Below, in pieces: positions 45,320 to 55,335 of a stretch of DNA of 64,000 nucleotides. Both the position numbers and the translations under genes were made by a program. The first letter of the stretch is position 1. The number at the start of each line of letters is the position of its first letter. Source of the DNA: Undaria pinnatifida (Eukaryota; Sar; Phaeophyceae; Laminariales; Alariaceae). The stretch is from positions 7,123,222-7,187,221 of the forward strand of contig JABAKD010000018.1 in NCBI GenBank assembly GCA_012845835.1. Reading direction: 5' to 3'. The notes under the pieces are model-generated. The model had not been told where the DNA came from. It made no database searches and saw only the letters and a list, made by a program, of their open reading frames with translations.

Positions 45320-46490
45320 ACTGCAGCTGTGAGATGGAATATTTTGTCGGCACTTATCTTTGCAAGCTGTGTGTGATACTCCGATCGCGTGTATTACGGG
45401 TTGTGTGTCCTCATTGAGGATATAGGTCGGCGATTCCCCTTGCAACTACAGTGTAGCTATCAGGGTCAACAGGGTGATATCAGTCAGCCTGTGCGCGGAA
45501 ACTATAAAACCCGTTCCTGAGGGGGACAAAATCTGACAGCTGTGGAAGGAAATGCATCCGTTTATCAAGTGAATCCTGTAAGTAGAATAACCGGCGATTG
45601 GAGGGGGGAGTTTTGAAGGACGAGGGGGCCTGTTTTTGATCAAAAAGGAGCGGGGGTGGGGGGGGGAGGGGAGGGGGGACCAGGTGGGGCAGCTCAATTT
45701 GTGCGTGGAAACTACAAATCCCTCAAGTGGATAAATCTGAAGATTTTGAAAGAATGGACCAGTTTATCATGGGGGGGGCGGCGGGACGGGTGGGGCAGCT
45801 CAATCTGTGCGCGGAAACTTTACATCCTTAAAGGGGGTAAATGTGACGGTTTGGGAAAGAATGCACCAGTTTATCAGTTTATATCCTGTAAGCCGTCCAA
45901 CCAGTGAGTAGAAGGCAGAATGTTCGAGGGGATGGGGGTGGGGTGGGGGGGTGGGGAGGTGGGGGGCGAGGGAGGGGGGGTAGGGTGGGGCGGGGGGGGG
46001 CGAAAGGGCTTCATAGGTCGCATGGATGTAGGGTTTTGCTGTACGTGTGGTACTAGGTCCAGACGATGGTGCGGGTGGTGGGGAAGGAGGGGGCGTTGGG
46101 GGCGGGATGTGTGTGGGAATTGCAGAAGCGGTATGGATGGCTCTAAAAAGGTAATGAGGTGATACCCAGTGCGTGGAAGTGTTTATTACTTTGGCGGATT
46201 TCGGTATTAGGTGGGGTGTTTGAGCAAGAGAGAGCGGAATAAACAAAAAACAAGAACAAAAAAAGAGGGGGTGGAGGGGGGGAAAGGGTCGTCAAGAGGT
46301 TTACGTCACAATAATAAAATACACTCCAGCTGTGAGATCAAAGATTTGGCCGAAACTCATCTTTGCAAGATTGTGTGTGATACTCCGATCGCGCGTATTG
46401 ATCATATATGTAGGGGCTTGCTATACCCGTGGTGCAAGGTCTACGCGATCGTGCAGGTGGTGGGGAAGGAGGGGGCGTTGGAAGGGGGGG
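45320..46490 (+). repeat. R1 repeat block 2, G-rich
   Basis: R1 core with GCAGCTGTGAGATGGAATAT, TCCGATCGCGTGTATTACGG and GGCGATTCCCCTTGCAACTA. G-rich degenerate units follow, and a second sub-block starts at 46320 (CACTCCAGCTGTGAGATCAA). The whole is the inverse of 55950-57341. Confidence 0.75.
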
Positions 46491-46911
46491 ACATAGCTCT
46501 TGCTGCTGCTCATGGAATCCTTGCCTTCTTTGCCATCTCGACGGGCCGACGATCTCTAGGATAATTCCCTCTAGCAATTCTTGAGCCGTCGGGAATGCAG
46601 CGTTCCCTTGGGCATCTGTCCTTTACGCGGCTGGCTCCTCTCCACGAAGGTTTGTCTTGGCAAGATTATGTACTTGCTGTGCAACAAACCAAGTATTGCG
46701 CTTGTCAGTTAAACGTTGGGTCTCGACGTTATGGTTCTCGGAGACTGAGTAGCCTTCCCAGCAAATTGGTTCCCCTCCATTTCGACTGTAGCCTCCGCAA
46801 ACGCCGCTGCAGTCGACAATCATCCTCTCATCACGAGCTCTTCAGAGTACTCTACGTCCAAAGGCACAAGTTGTCTTGTCGTACGATCGTGCTAGCGTAT
46901 GCCAGCATAAT

Positions 46912-47335
46912 GGACAGTCTGCATACCCGCCGAAGGGTGGCTCACGGGGAGAGTGCTCTTAATACCCGACGAGGGACCGTCAGGCGGAGCAGAAGATAAA
47001 AAGGTAGAATATATATTAAAGTACCGTAGTCCCGGAGGCCAATCTGAACATGCACACCCGAACATAACAAATAGTGAGCTGAGCAACAGCAGTATTTAGT
47101 ACTAGTACACTGAGCCAAAGGGGGCTCAACTCGAACATATTTATCCCCTTAAGAGCCCGCGAACCCCTCCCTATACTATATTCAAGTAATTTTGACCTTA
47201 AAAACGGGTTTCAGTTGTGAAGGGGTTAAGATTGGACCGCCAATCATACCAATTTTGTTCTACTTTAACATCTCCGTAGATTCTATGCAGTCATACACAT
47301 ACATCAGACTTGTGCGCAGGCATAGTCTAAACCAA
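46912..47335. repeat. R3 repeat, copy 2, carrying a small insertion
   Basis: Aligned to 34829-35170 end to end. The main difference is the 81 bp insert at 47145-47225. Confidence 0.65.
47145..47225. mobile_element. 81 bp TTAA-type MITE
   Basis: Starts CCCCTTAAGAGCCCGCGAAC and ends with the inverse-like GGGTTTCAGTTGTGAAGGGG. It is flanked by TTAT (47141-47144) and TTAA (47226-47229). R3 copy 1 has no insert here (GAACATATTGAAGATTGGG). TTAA targets are typical of piggyBac-type elements. Confidence 0.5.
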
Positions 47336-47339
47336 CAGG

Positions 47340-47478
47340 GTGAACCTGGGATTTGTACCAAGAGACCGGTGCATTACGGGCCGAATCGAGAAGTCTAGCT
47401 CGGGGACCGGTTCAATACGATGTTGTTGTTGACTGTTTCTTTTACGATTTTGTGGCAAGGTCGCTGTTTTGCTTGTTT
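47340..47478. repeat. R4 repeat, copy 2, left half
   Basis: GAGACCGGTGCATTACGGG through GTCGCTGTTTTGCTTGTTT. It continues in sequence at 53275 (GTTTCCGGTACGATTTCG) across the family B element, as in the uninterrupted R4 copies at 19630 and 53455. Confidence 0.75.
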
Positions 47479-47908
47479 TGTTGGATTAAATCGGTTATGC
47501 GAAGAATAATGTGCTCCCAGCAGCCCAGTCTCGGGGCGCGAGCTTCACTGCAACACACAGTGTGAAGAAGATGGTATATAGATGTCTTTATTAGCTGGTC
47601 CCGGATGCTGATAAGAGGGAAAGAGATGGAGTGAGGCGAGTGGGCGAAGCCATCTCGCTCCACACCAGGCAATATTCTCAACGCCCCAAATTCCCAAATA
47701 CTACAGGTGCTACATTCTCATATTTCCACGTGTTCCTAGATTGGTTCCAGGAACAGTCTACAAGGACCTTCGGGACTATTCCACGTGTCCTTCCCATGCT
47801 ATAATATTCCGCAATGCACCGTCGGGTAATCCGACAATACCCCGTCGGACGATCCTTCGTGACCATCGTTGTTCCTACTTTGTTCGTTGAGACAAGCTAT
47901 ATCGAACA
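47479..47908 (-). repeat. 3' LTR of family B
   Basis: 430 bp. The element reads right to left, so this is the downstream LTR. The adjacent AGGGAGGG (minus strand, 47909-47916) is the polypurine tract. Confidence 0.92.
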
Positions 47909-47918
47909 CCCTCCCTGG
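47909..47918 (-). promoter_or_regulatory. Polypurine tract of family B
   Basis: Minus strand CCAGGGAGGG lies directly against the 3' LTR, the place where plus-strand DNA synthesis is primed in LTR elements. Confidence 0.7.
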
Positions 47919-47984
47919 CGCTGGATCAACTAACAAGCCTCCAACAACACTGGCAACTCCCAAAAGCAATTTACGACGGAAAAC

Positions 47985-50900
47985 TTATATCCCCAACAAA
48001 AAGTCACGGTGTTTCTCAAAACTCTCACGAGCAATCGCCTTGGTGAGAATGTCCGCATGTTGATCCTCCGTCCTTAAGTACTTGACGCATAAATCTCCTT
48101 TTCCCACCAACTCGCGCAGGAAGTGGTACCTCACATCGATGTGCTTGCTGTTTGACGAACTCAGTGGGTTTCTGGCCAAGTCAATCGCCCCTTTGTTGTC
48201 TTCAAACACTCCAATGCTCGGCGATCCAAGACTAGGCATCAAGAAAACCAAGACTCCTCGCACGTACAGGGCCTCCTTCACCCCGTCGGCCATCGCTACG
48301 TACTCGGCCTCAGTGGTGGAGAGCGTAACGCATTTCTGCGTCCTAGAAAACCGAGATACGAGCGTTCCTCCGCAGCAAACAGCTACACCAGATACCGAAC
48401 GCCTGTCCTCGGCCTTGTGGGCGTAGTCTGCGTCTACGTACGTCTCTAGGTCGTATTCCAACTGTACATCCCCCAACTTACTCTCTTTCCTGAAAGTCAA
48501 GCCCAAGTGGGCTGTAGCGCTCAAGTACTCGAGAACCTTCCTAGCAGCCTTCACGTGTACTTCCTTAGGATCGTGCGAGAACCGCGCAATCGCTCGCACT
48601 GCGTTTGAGATGTCAGGTCTCGTCTGGTTCGCAATCCACATCAAACTCCCCACAATTTCACGGAAATTCGCGTCCACCACAGGTTCCTCATCACTCACGT
48701 ACCTGAGGTCCAACGACGGTGAAGCGGGGATGGGGCTGGTCTTAGTGATACCGAAACGGTCGACAACGTTTCGGATGAACTGAGTCTGTGAAATCTCCAA
48801 GGTTCCCTTCTCACGATCCCTCCTGTACTCGCTACCCATGTACCACGTAACCTCGCCCAGATGTTTTGTAGGGAATCTCTTATTGAGATCAGCTACTACC
48901 GAATCCGTCACCCCCTTGGTCGCTGCGATCTTGATGTCGTCCACGTGGACCACCAGCATCGTCACAACCGCGTCATTCAACATTAGTCGAAACACGCACG
49001 GGTCTACCAAGCACTGCTCAAACCCACACTCTACTAGGGTTGACGACAGTAGCTTGTACCATGAGCGGCCACTCTGCTTCAGCCCGTAAAGGGCTTTGTT
49101 GAGTAGGACTACCTTACCGGACATCTCGCCACAACCGCGAGGAAGTCTCAAGAAAATCTCGGTATCCAACTCTGCCTGAATAAAGGCCTGGTCAACGTCC
49201 AAGTGTCTCAAGTCCCAATCAAGCTTGCACGCCATTGCTGCAATGAGTCTGTTAGACGTGGTCGAGGCAGTGGGGGCAAAAGTCTCGAAGTAGTCAACTC
49301 CCTCTACCTGACTATAGCCCTTAGCTACCAACCGTGCCTTAGCTCTATCAATCATGCCGTGCGCGTCGCTCTTCCACTTCAAGAGCCACTTTGACTCTAC
49401 GATATTGTTACTGGCGGGAAGTTCAGAAACCTCCACAAACGTTCCAGCAGCTTCGAGTCCATCAAACTCCGATCTCATCGCGTCCATCCAAACGTCCGAA
49501 TGCTTCGACTTACGAGCTGCGGTGTATGACGTTGGTTCCGGTTCAGCCTCTTTGACAAGGCAATCCGGCAACTTCGTCTTCTCACACTCCGCTTCATTCG
49601 CCGCCAGTAGCGCCTGGAACACACGGCCTCCTTCACAGGGCCCGATCGCACTAATCAGTCCTGCTGCCGCTTCCCGATTGATCGTCCTGGTCTGCGCTCT
49701 CGTACGTCCCTCCCGAATCTCTTCACCATCGCCCGGTCCTGACATGTGCGGTCCAAGTTGGCGTGCAGCAGTCCGGACCGCCGTGGGGGTTGGAGCTTCA
49801 TCGTCAGAGGCCGACGCGTCGCTTCCATCCTGAGACGAAGAGTCGCTGTCAGATAATTCGCTGCTGACCGCTGATGTATCGTTCGGCTCCACATCTTCGG
49901 CGCGAAACTCGTCGCCAGCTTGCGGTATCGGAGACACCGCTGGCGTCATCGGGGACACCGCACGGAGTTGGTGAGGAATTCCCCTCCCCAAAACCGGCAG
50001 TGGAGTCGTCGGGGCGGAGACAAAGTCCTCCGTCCCTCCCAGCTCTGGCGCATCTTCTAGCCCCTGCGTCCCTCCCTGTTCCGGTACCTCCGGCAGCTGG
50101 GATAGTACCGCTCCCACATCAAGCGTTGCCTCCCAGGTCACATCTCGAGTCTCCACCACCCTGTTCCCCCGCGTGAGCATCCGCAAAGAGTCACTTGGGT
50201 GGTCGATGCCCGGCCCGAGGTAAAAGCAGCTCTCGGCCCGGGGTGACGACTTGGACGGGCGGTTCCAGCGGCAGTACGCTGGGCGAAGGAACGGGTGTGG
50301 CGAGGCAGGTGCGGCAGCTCCATGCCACATTTCATGCGGAGACTTGTTGCCGGGGTTGGCAGTGGTTGCGGTGTGGTTCAAGGCGTCACAAGACCAGTGC
50401 ACCGCTTCCGCCCACAGGGATTCAGTCGGCGGTAGTTGAACGAGCGGGAAAATGATAGGGGCTTGGATGCACGCAGCAAGCGCTGCGTTCTGAATGATGC
50501 CTAGCGCTCTCTCGACAACACCGTTCTGCTTTGGGCTGTCCGCGTTGGTGAATTCCTGCTTGATGCAAAACTGTTTGCACACCTCTCCAAACTCCCCACC
50601 AAAGAATTCCCCACCGTTGTCAGACCTTACAATCTCAACCTTCGAGGGGACACCGTCGGCGCGCACATCAGCCAAAAACTTCCTAAACGCGTCTGCTGCA
50701 TCCGATTTGTGCTTCAGAAAATATACCCAGGCGTAGCGAGAGGAGTCATCCTTCACTAGCATGACATACCTCTTACCCAACAGAGAAGGGGTTCTCTTAG
50801 GGCCACTTAGATCAACAAAGACCCGTCCCAACTTCTCTGGCGCGCGCGACTTAGTACTGCTGGGGATTGGTTTGCGGTAACCTTTCGCCATAGAACAGCC

Positions 50901-52811
50901 AGTACAGGGTCTTAGCGTCCCTAACAGTTCTACACCAAGTGCCTTTGCGGTCTCTCTAAGCGGTAGTTCGTTAGAGTGGCCATGCACGCAGTGGAAGATG
51001 TTGATATCTACAGCAGTCTCAGCAGAAGCAGCGCTACCGGGGGCAAGCACGGGAAACGCCAGGGGAAAATCGCAACCAGTCTCCCCTCGGTTCTCAGCGG
51101 GGTCGGGTGTCAATAGGGGAAACGGCACATAGCCGTTGTCTGGCTCTATCCTGCAAGCGAAGTTGGAGTAACTAGATCCATCACCCTCGAATCTCAACCG
51201 TCCATCGAAAAGAGAAATGCACAAGCCCTCATCCTCGGTCATGAATCCTACTCCCTGCTTATGCGCGGCCATTAGCGAAAACAAATTGAACGCCAAGTCC
51301 GGCATGTATGCCACATCTAACAGTTTAACAGTCAGATCTCCGGGGAAGACTACAGTCAGCGTGCCATACCCCACGACGTCGATCAGGTGGTTGTCACCGA
51401 TCCTAACCTTGTCGTCGCACAGTCGTACGTCACTCAACAGGTCAGCCGAATGAGTCATGTGAAATGAAGCACCACTGTCTGCTATCCATTTCTCAGCTAA
51501 GCTCTCTGTTATGCTCTCACTACGTTCCTCAGTACACGAGTCATCACTACGGCTAAACATAGCATTCGCAAGACAGCACACAGTCTCACCACTGTTGTTC
51601 TGTTCCTGTGCACCTTCGCCAGACGTCCTCTCCGAAGCCGGGGTGACACGAGCCTTGCACTGGTACCACATGTGCCCGGGTTCCAAGCAACGGATACACT
51701 TACCCTTCACCTTATCATACTCTGATTGGGGGCTGGTCTGCTTGGGGGTGGGGGGGCTGCCTCTACCTTCGCTACCCTGGCTAGCATCAGCATTCGCTGA
51801 TTCCTTGTTTCGCGACCTAACATTGTTACGGTTGGATCCGCGACCACCTCCACGGTTACCTCCACGCCCACCTCCGCGGCCACCTCGGGCAGCACCATTC
51901 GAAAACAGTGCCTGACCCACGTTCTTTCCTTTTTGCACGGGAAGTCTCAGGTGCCTCTGCCTGACAATGCTCTCTATTTCAGCTCGGGTGATTTCATCGC
52001 GGTACAAGAGCGTGCGTTGTTCTATCTCGTAGTCAGCTGTAAGAACTCGTACCAGTTTGCGGTTCACCTCTCCTTCTGATTTCGGCACACCAAGCGAAGC
52101 AAGAGTACCAACAATCTTGTCTACGCGACTGAAGAATTTCATGGGCTCCTCACCCTTCTCCATTTTCACTGCATCGAACGCGTCCGACCATTTGACCTGT
52201 GTGGCAACTGATTTCGGAAGAAACCAATCCCGAAGCATTCTCCAAGCACCGCTTGGCGATTGCCTGGCAAACACTCTGTCTAATAGGTCAGTATCAGTCA
52301 TGCTCTCGGTCAGACATATCCATGCAACCCGCGCATTCTTGATGTGTGGACGGCTCAAACCTTGCGAAATAAAGTATTGCGTGTCTTTGGTTGTGTCACC
52401 TACAGCTACCTCTATGTCTGTAAGCATAGAACCCAAACACCCACTCATCGATACGAACGCTTCGAACCGCTTACTCCATACGGGGAATTCCTCAGGTTTA
52501 CCGCTGAATTTGGGGACTGCCTGCTTTATACTACTGAATTCACGAGGGCCTACATTTACACCTGAACTCTCAACGGATTCGTCATACCTAATCTCGTCTA
52601 CGTGTACACCACCACCAGGGGCTTGCAAGTTCCCACCGGTTACGACTCCATCTTGGCGTTCCCTGCCAGGGTTGGACTGGGCCTCTCCACGGCCCCGGTC
52701 GCTGGCCATCCGCTCTTCCAGTCGATCTTGTCGGAATACCAATGATCTCAGCAAGACCATCATTTCTTCTTGTGAGCCGGCCTCCTCTTGGTCATGCTCA
52801 CTTCCAGGCAT
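47985..52811 (-). CDS. Gag-Pol polyprotein of family B copia element
   Basis: 1608 residues, no stop or shift. Gag occupies about 1-370 and ends in a Gly/Arg-rich stretch (305-335). A CX2CX4HX4C zinc knuckle lies at 372-385. The protease signature IADSGAS is at 443-449. Integrase has H607-X4-H612 and C636-X2-C639, then the DDE triad D667, D731, E767 with exactly 35 residues between the last two. An acidic Ser/Asp linker spans 970-1005. RT begins at about 1130, with DVDQAF (D1205), LYGLKQSGRSWY (1241-1252) and HVDD (D1291-D1292; most copia have YVDD). RNase H has YVDADYA (D1460, D1462), STTEAEY (E1501, E1503) and EDNKGA. The tail HADILTKAI is typical. The protein would be cut by its own protease to give particle, integrase and RT. 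No gag-pol frameshift is needed, as in most copia. All key residues are present. Confidence 0.95.
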   Translation of the reverse strand: MPGSEHDQEEAGSQEEMMVLLRSLVFRQDRLEERMASDRGRGEAQSNPGRERQDGVVTGGNLQAPGGGVHVDEIRYDESVESSGVNVGPREFSSIKQAVPKFSGKPEEFPVWSKRFEAFVSMSGCLGSMLTDIEVAVGDTTKDTQYFISQGLSRPHIKNARVAWICLTESMTDTDLLDRVFARQSPSGAWRMLRDWFLPKSVATQVKWSDAFDAVKMEKGEEPMKFFSRVDKIVGTLASLGVPKSEGEVNRKLVRVLTADYEIEQRTLLYRDEITRAEIESIVRQRHLRLPVQKGKNVGQALFSNGAARGGRGGGRGGNRGGGRGSNRNNVRSRNKESANADASQGSEGRGSPPTPKQTSPQSEYDKVKGKCIRCLEPGHMWYQCKARVTPASERTSGEGAQEQNNSGETVCCLANAMFSRSDDSCTEERSESITESLAEKWIADSGASFHMTHSADLLSDVRLCDDKVRIGDNHLIDVVGYGTLTVVFPGDLTVKLLDVAYMPDLAFNLFSLMAAHKQGVGFMTEDEGLCISLFDGRLRFEGDGSSYSNFACRIEPDNGYVPFPLLTPDPAENRGETGCDFPLAFPVLAPGSAASAETAVDINIFHCVHGHSNELPLRETAKALGVELLGTLRPCTGCSMAKGYRKPIPSSTKSRAPEKLGRVFVDLSGPKRTPSLLGKRYVMLVKDDSSRYAWVYFLKHKSDAADAFRKFLADVRADGVPSKVEIVRSDNGGEFFGGEFGEVCKQFCIKQEFTNADSPKQNGVVERALGIIQNAALAACIQAPIIFPLVQLPPTESLWAEAVHWSCDALNHTATTANPGNKSPHEMWHGAAAPASPHPFLRPAYCRWNRPSKSSPRAESCFYLGPGIDHPSDSLRMLTRGNRVVETRDVTWEATLDVGAVLSQLPEVPEQGGTQGLEDAPELGGTEDFVSAPTTPLPVLGRGIPHQLRAVSPMTPAVSPIPQAGDEFRAEDVEPNDTSAVSSELSDSDSSSQDGSDASASDDEAPTPTAVRTAARQLGPHMSGPGDGEEIREGRTRAQTRTINREAAAGLISAIGPCEGGRVFQALLAANEAECEKTKLPDCLVKEAEPEPTSYTAARKSKHSDVWMDAMRSEFDGLEAAGTFVEVSELPASNNIVESKWLLKWKSDAHGMIDRAKARLVAKGYSQVEGVDYFETFAPTASTTSNRLIAAMACKLDWDLRHLDVDQAFIQAELDTEIFLRLPRGCGEMSGKVVLLNKALYGLKQSGRSWYKLLSSTLVECGFEQCLVDPCVFRLMLNDAVVTMLVVHVDDIKIAATKGVTDSVVADLNKRFPTKHLGEVTWYMGSEYRRDREKGTLEISQTQFIRNVVDRFGITKTSPIPASPSLDLRYVSDEEPVVDANFREIVGSLMWIANQTRPDISNAVRAIARFSHDPKEVHVKAARKVLEYLSATAHLGLTFRKESKLGDVQLEYDLETYVDADYAHKAEDRRSVSGVAVCCGGTLVSRFSRTQKCVTLSTTEAEYVAMADGVKEALYVRGVLVFLMPSLGSPSIGVFEDNKGAIDLARNPLSSSNSKHIDVRYHFLRELVGKGDLCVKYLRTEDQHADILTKAIARESFEKHRDFLLGI

Positions 52812-52844
52812 TGTTCCGATTCAAACGTATAAAGCACGTTAACG
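52812..52844 (-). promoter_or_regulatory. Very short 5' leader of family B
   Basis: Only 33 bp separate the 5' LTR from the Gag-Pol ATG. Read on the minus strand it starts CGTTAACGTGCTTTATACG. The usual copia initiator-tRNA site (TGGTATCAGAGC-like) is not visible, so the primer must be something else or must pair differently. Confidence 0.6.
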
Positions 52845-53274
52845 TGTTGGATTAAATCGGTTATGCGAAGAATAATGTGCTCCCAGCAGCCCAGTCTCAG
52901 GGCGCGCGCTTCACTGCAACACACAGTGTGAAGAAGATGGTATATAGATGTCTTTATTAGCTGGTCCCGGATGCTGATAAGAGGGAAAGAGATGGAGTGA
53001 GGCGAGTGGGCGAAGCCATCTCGCTCCACACCAGGCAATATTCTCAACGCCCCAAATTCCCAAATACTACAGGTGCTACATTCTCATATTTCCACGTGTT
53101 CCTAGATTGGTTCCAGGAACAGTCTACAAGGACCTTCGGGACTATTCCACGTGTCCTTCCCATGCTATAATATTCCGCAATGCACCGTCGGGTAATCCGA
53201 CAATACCCCGTCGGACGATCCTTCGTGACCATCGTTGTTCCTACTTTGTTCGTTGAGACAAGCTATATCGAACA
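52845..53274 (-). repeat. 5' LTR of family B
   Basis: 430 bp and near identical to 47479-47908. It should contain the element's promoter; no clear TATA position can be assigned with confidence, although TATAATATT occurs at about 53166-53174. Confidence 0.92.
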
Positions 53275-53545
53275 GTTTCCGGTACGATTTCGTAACAAAG
53301 GTCGCTGTCTGTTGTTGACTGTTTCTGGTATGATTTCGTACTATTAATAAGATGTCGCTTTCCGGTACGATTTCGCACCTAGGTCCTATCTATGGTCGCT
53401 GTTTTTAACTGTTTTATTTTGTATTAAAGGTCGTACGGTTTCGTACTAATGTCGATGTTTTGCTTGTTTCCGGTACGATAAATGCACCGGTCCGCCACGC
53501 GTAGGCACAAATTCTAGGTTCGGTCTCCTTACGCATTTCTCGTAC
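53275..53545. repeat. R4 repeat, copy 2, right half, then further R4 units
   Basis: Several degenerate units of GTTTCCGGTACGATTTCGTA and GGTCGCTGT, with TAAATGCACCGGTCC at about 53478. Continuous with 47340-47478 before insertion. Confidence 0.7.
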
Positions 53546-53827
53546 CCGGTACGCTAGGATTCACTTGCTTTTGCCTTTGGTGAATCGCGACTGCTTGGTG
53601 TGCTCTGTTTCACAGCAATCGGTGACTCCATAATTTGTACCAGGTATGTCTCTAGCTAGGATGACTCGGCACGGACACTGGGTGAATTGATGTCGTTGGG
53701 TATACAGAAAGAACGGTGTAGAAGACATCACACACAGCATTATTATGCGTGTTCTTGATATGAAACTGATATTTCCACCCATCTACATCAAGCACACTAA
53801 ACTCCATGATAATTACACTGTATATAA

Positions 53828-53945
53828 ATTGAAATACACTCGAGCTGTGAGGTCGAATATTTTGTCGAAACTCATCTTCGCAAGCTGTGTGTGATGTTCC
53901 GATCGCGCGTATTACGGGTTGTGTGTCCTCATTAAGGATATAGGT
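53828..53945 (+). repeat. Solitary R1 core
   Basis: ATACACTCGAGCTGTGAGGT, TTTTGTCGAAACTCATCTTC, TTCCGATCGCGCGTATTACG. It ends after GGATATAGGTCG without the G-rich arm. Flanking DNA (GGATGACTCGGCACGGACAC and TGGGTATACAGAAA) is duplicated on both sides (53660-53720 and 53958-54015), so R1 sits between two copies of a local repeat. Confidence 0.65.
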
Positions 53946-54124
53946 CGTCTCGAGCTAGGATGAATCGGCACGGACACTGGGTGAATTGATCTGATGTCGT
54001 TGGGTATACAGAAATAACGGTTTAATGTGTGAAAAAGGCGACATCACACAGCATTATCGTACGTGTTCTTGATATGAAACTGATGCTTCCACCCATCTAC
54101 ATCCAGCACTCATAACAGTGCGCG

Positions 54125-54260
54125 TTATTTACATTAAACTGACATTTCCACCCATCGACATTTTGCACAACCAGTGCCGGTGCCGATGCCTCCTAGAGCA
54201 CGAGCGCTGTGGTCACAAACTTCTAGACAGAGATAGTGTATATGTACGAGCTGCAAATTC
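54125..54260. repeat. Local repeat, copy 1
   Basis: TTCCACCCATCGACATTTTG, CCGGTGCCGATGCCTCCTAG and GAGCGCTGTGGTCACAAA match 55035-55170 imperfectly in the same orientation. Confidence 0.55.
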
Positions 54261-54589
54261 ACATGACATCATACTCGTTCGTAGCAGAAGCAGTTCATGC
54301 ATCCGCAAAAAAAACAAAACAAATGAAATCGGGAGTCAGCTAACGTACCACGTGCCAGGCTCATATACTTGTATTACACATGTATGTACGTCTCAGGATT
54401 CGCATCTGAAAACCCGACTACACTGCATTCCACAGAGCACGGGGAACCCAACCATTTTCACCTAAAGGAACCCAACCAACGTACTAATCCGACGAGAAGA
54501 AACGCAACTATCAATAGCAATATAGTCTACTTGTAGCAAGGAAGAAAGGAAATAAATAATAAGAGAAAATAAAAAACAAAACATGGAAA

Positions 54590-55102
54590 ATGACACAAGG
54601 TACGTGCGTAATACGTTACGTAGACCCTCCAGCAGGGGAGTATATTATAGAGTATCGAGGCAAGGCCAGCTACACATCTCTAGGAAACAAAGCCTACAAG
54701 AAAATACGCGGCCGGTCTAGATGCCAGCAAGACGGAATAAGACTACTACGTAGACAACTCGTCGAAGCTATGTCTGAGTCTAAGGCAGGCAGGAAAAGCG
54801 GGGATCTTGAGATGAACAACGGCATCATCAGCAACAAGGACAGTACGGGCAGTAGTAGTAGCTGGGTCGAGACGGACGCGGTTCAAGAGCAGAGTCGCAG
54901 CCGTCCTCAACAAACGCCGGTGGTTGTTGACGAGCGTGTGGTAGTGTCCTCCAATCCCCACGTCAGGAACAACAGCAAAGTCCAGTGCTGCTACCCGGTG
55001 AGGGGGTGGGTTGGCATTCATTGCCACTCACGAAACTGGTACTTGCACCCACCTACACCCAGCACAACCCGTCGGTGTCCGTGCCAGATAGATGCATCCT
55101 AG
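54590..55102 (+). CDS. Hypothetical protein, 170 residues
   Basis: MTQGTCVIRYVDPPAGEYII opens a frame with a basic, Lys/Arg-rich middle (KKIRGRSRCQQDGIRLLRRQ), a Ser-rich acidic stretch (STGSSSSWVETDAVQEQ) and a Val-rich piece (PVVVDERVVVSSN). The last ~25 residues fall in the repeat shared with 54125-54260 and may not belong to the original protein. The composition looks like an expressed soluble protein. No known domain was recognised. It may be a single exon. Confidence 0.35.
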   Translation: MTQGTCVIRYVDPPAGEYIIEYRGKASYTSLGNKAYKKIRGRSRCQQDGIRLLRRQLVEAMSESKAGRKSGDLEMNNGIISNKDSTGSSSSWVETDAVQEQSRSRPQQTPVVVDERVVVSSNPHVRNNSKVQCCYPVRGWVGIHCHSRNWYLHPPTPSTTRRCPCQIDAS

Positions 55103-55335
55103 ATAGACGAGCGCCGTGTTCGCGAAAGTACGAGACAGAGATACACACGTATGACATATGACACTGCAAATATATATCGTAAAGCAAAGTGATTGTTGCT
55201 TTAATTCTTCTAAACACGTCAGCTGTAGGTTCCATAATTTTTGGGTCGATCCTCAATGTTTGCAAGCTGCGTGGTACACCGGTCGCCCTCGCTTGTGCTT
55301 CGTACGGATGTTGTGAGGGTGAACATCAATAGCAT

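Larger units (their letters stand above)
47479..53274 (-). mobile_element. Intact copia-type LTR retrotransposon, family B (5.8 kb)
   Basis: Two LTRs of 430 bp (47479-47908 and 52845-53274) bracket one uninterrupted Gag-Pol ORF (52811-47985). The LTRs differ at only two positions that I can find, both near 47515-47525 and 52885-52895. The ends are TGTT...AACA. A GTTT sequence is present on each side (47475-47478 and 53275-53278), and the joined flanks rebuild the R4 repeat, giving a 4 bp target duplication. These traits indicate a recent insertion that could still be mobile. Confidence 0.93.

Noticed and set aside
45800-46246. Proline-rich 148-residue minus frame
   Set aside because: It is a translation of G tracts in an R1 block. 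Similar Pro-rich frames occur in every R1 block (6191-6403, 56633-56839, 57677-57928).
49354-49833. Plus-strand frames opposite family B pol
   Set aside because: They are antisense shadows of the intact Gag-Pol ORF.
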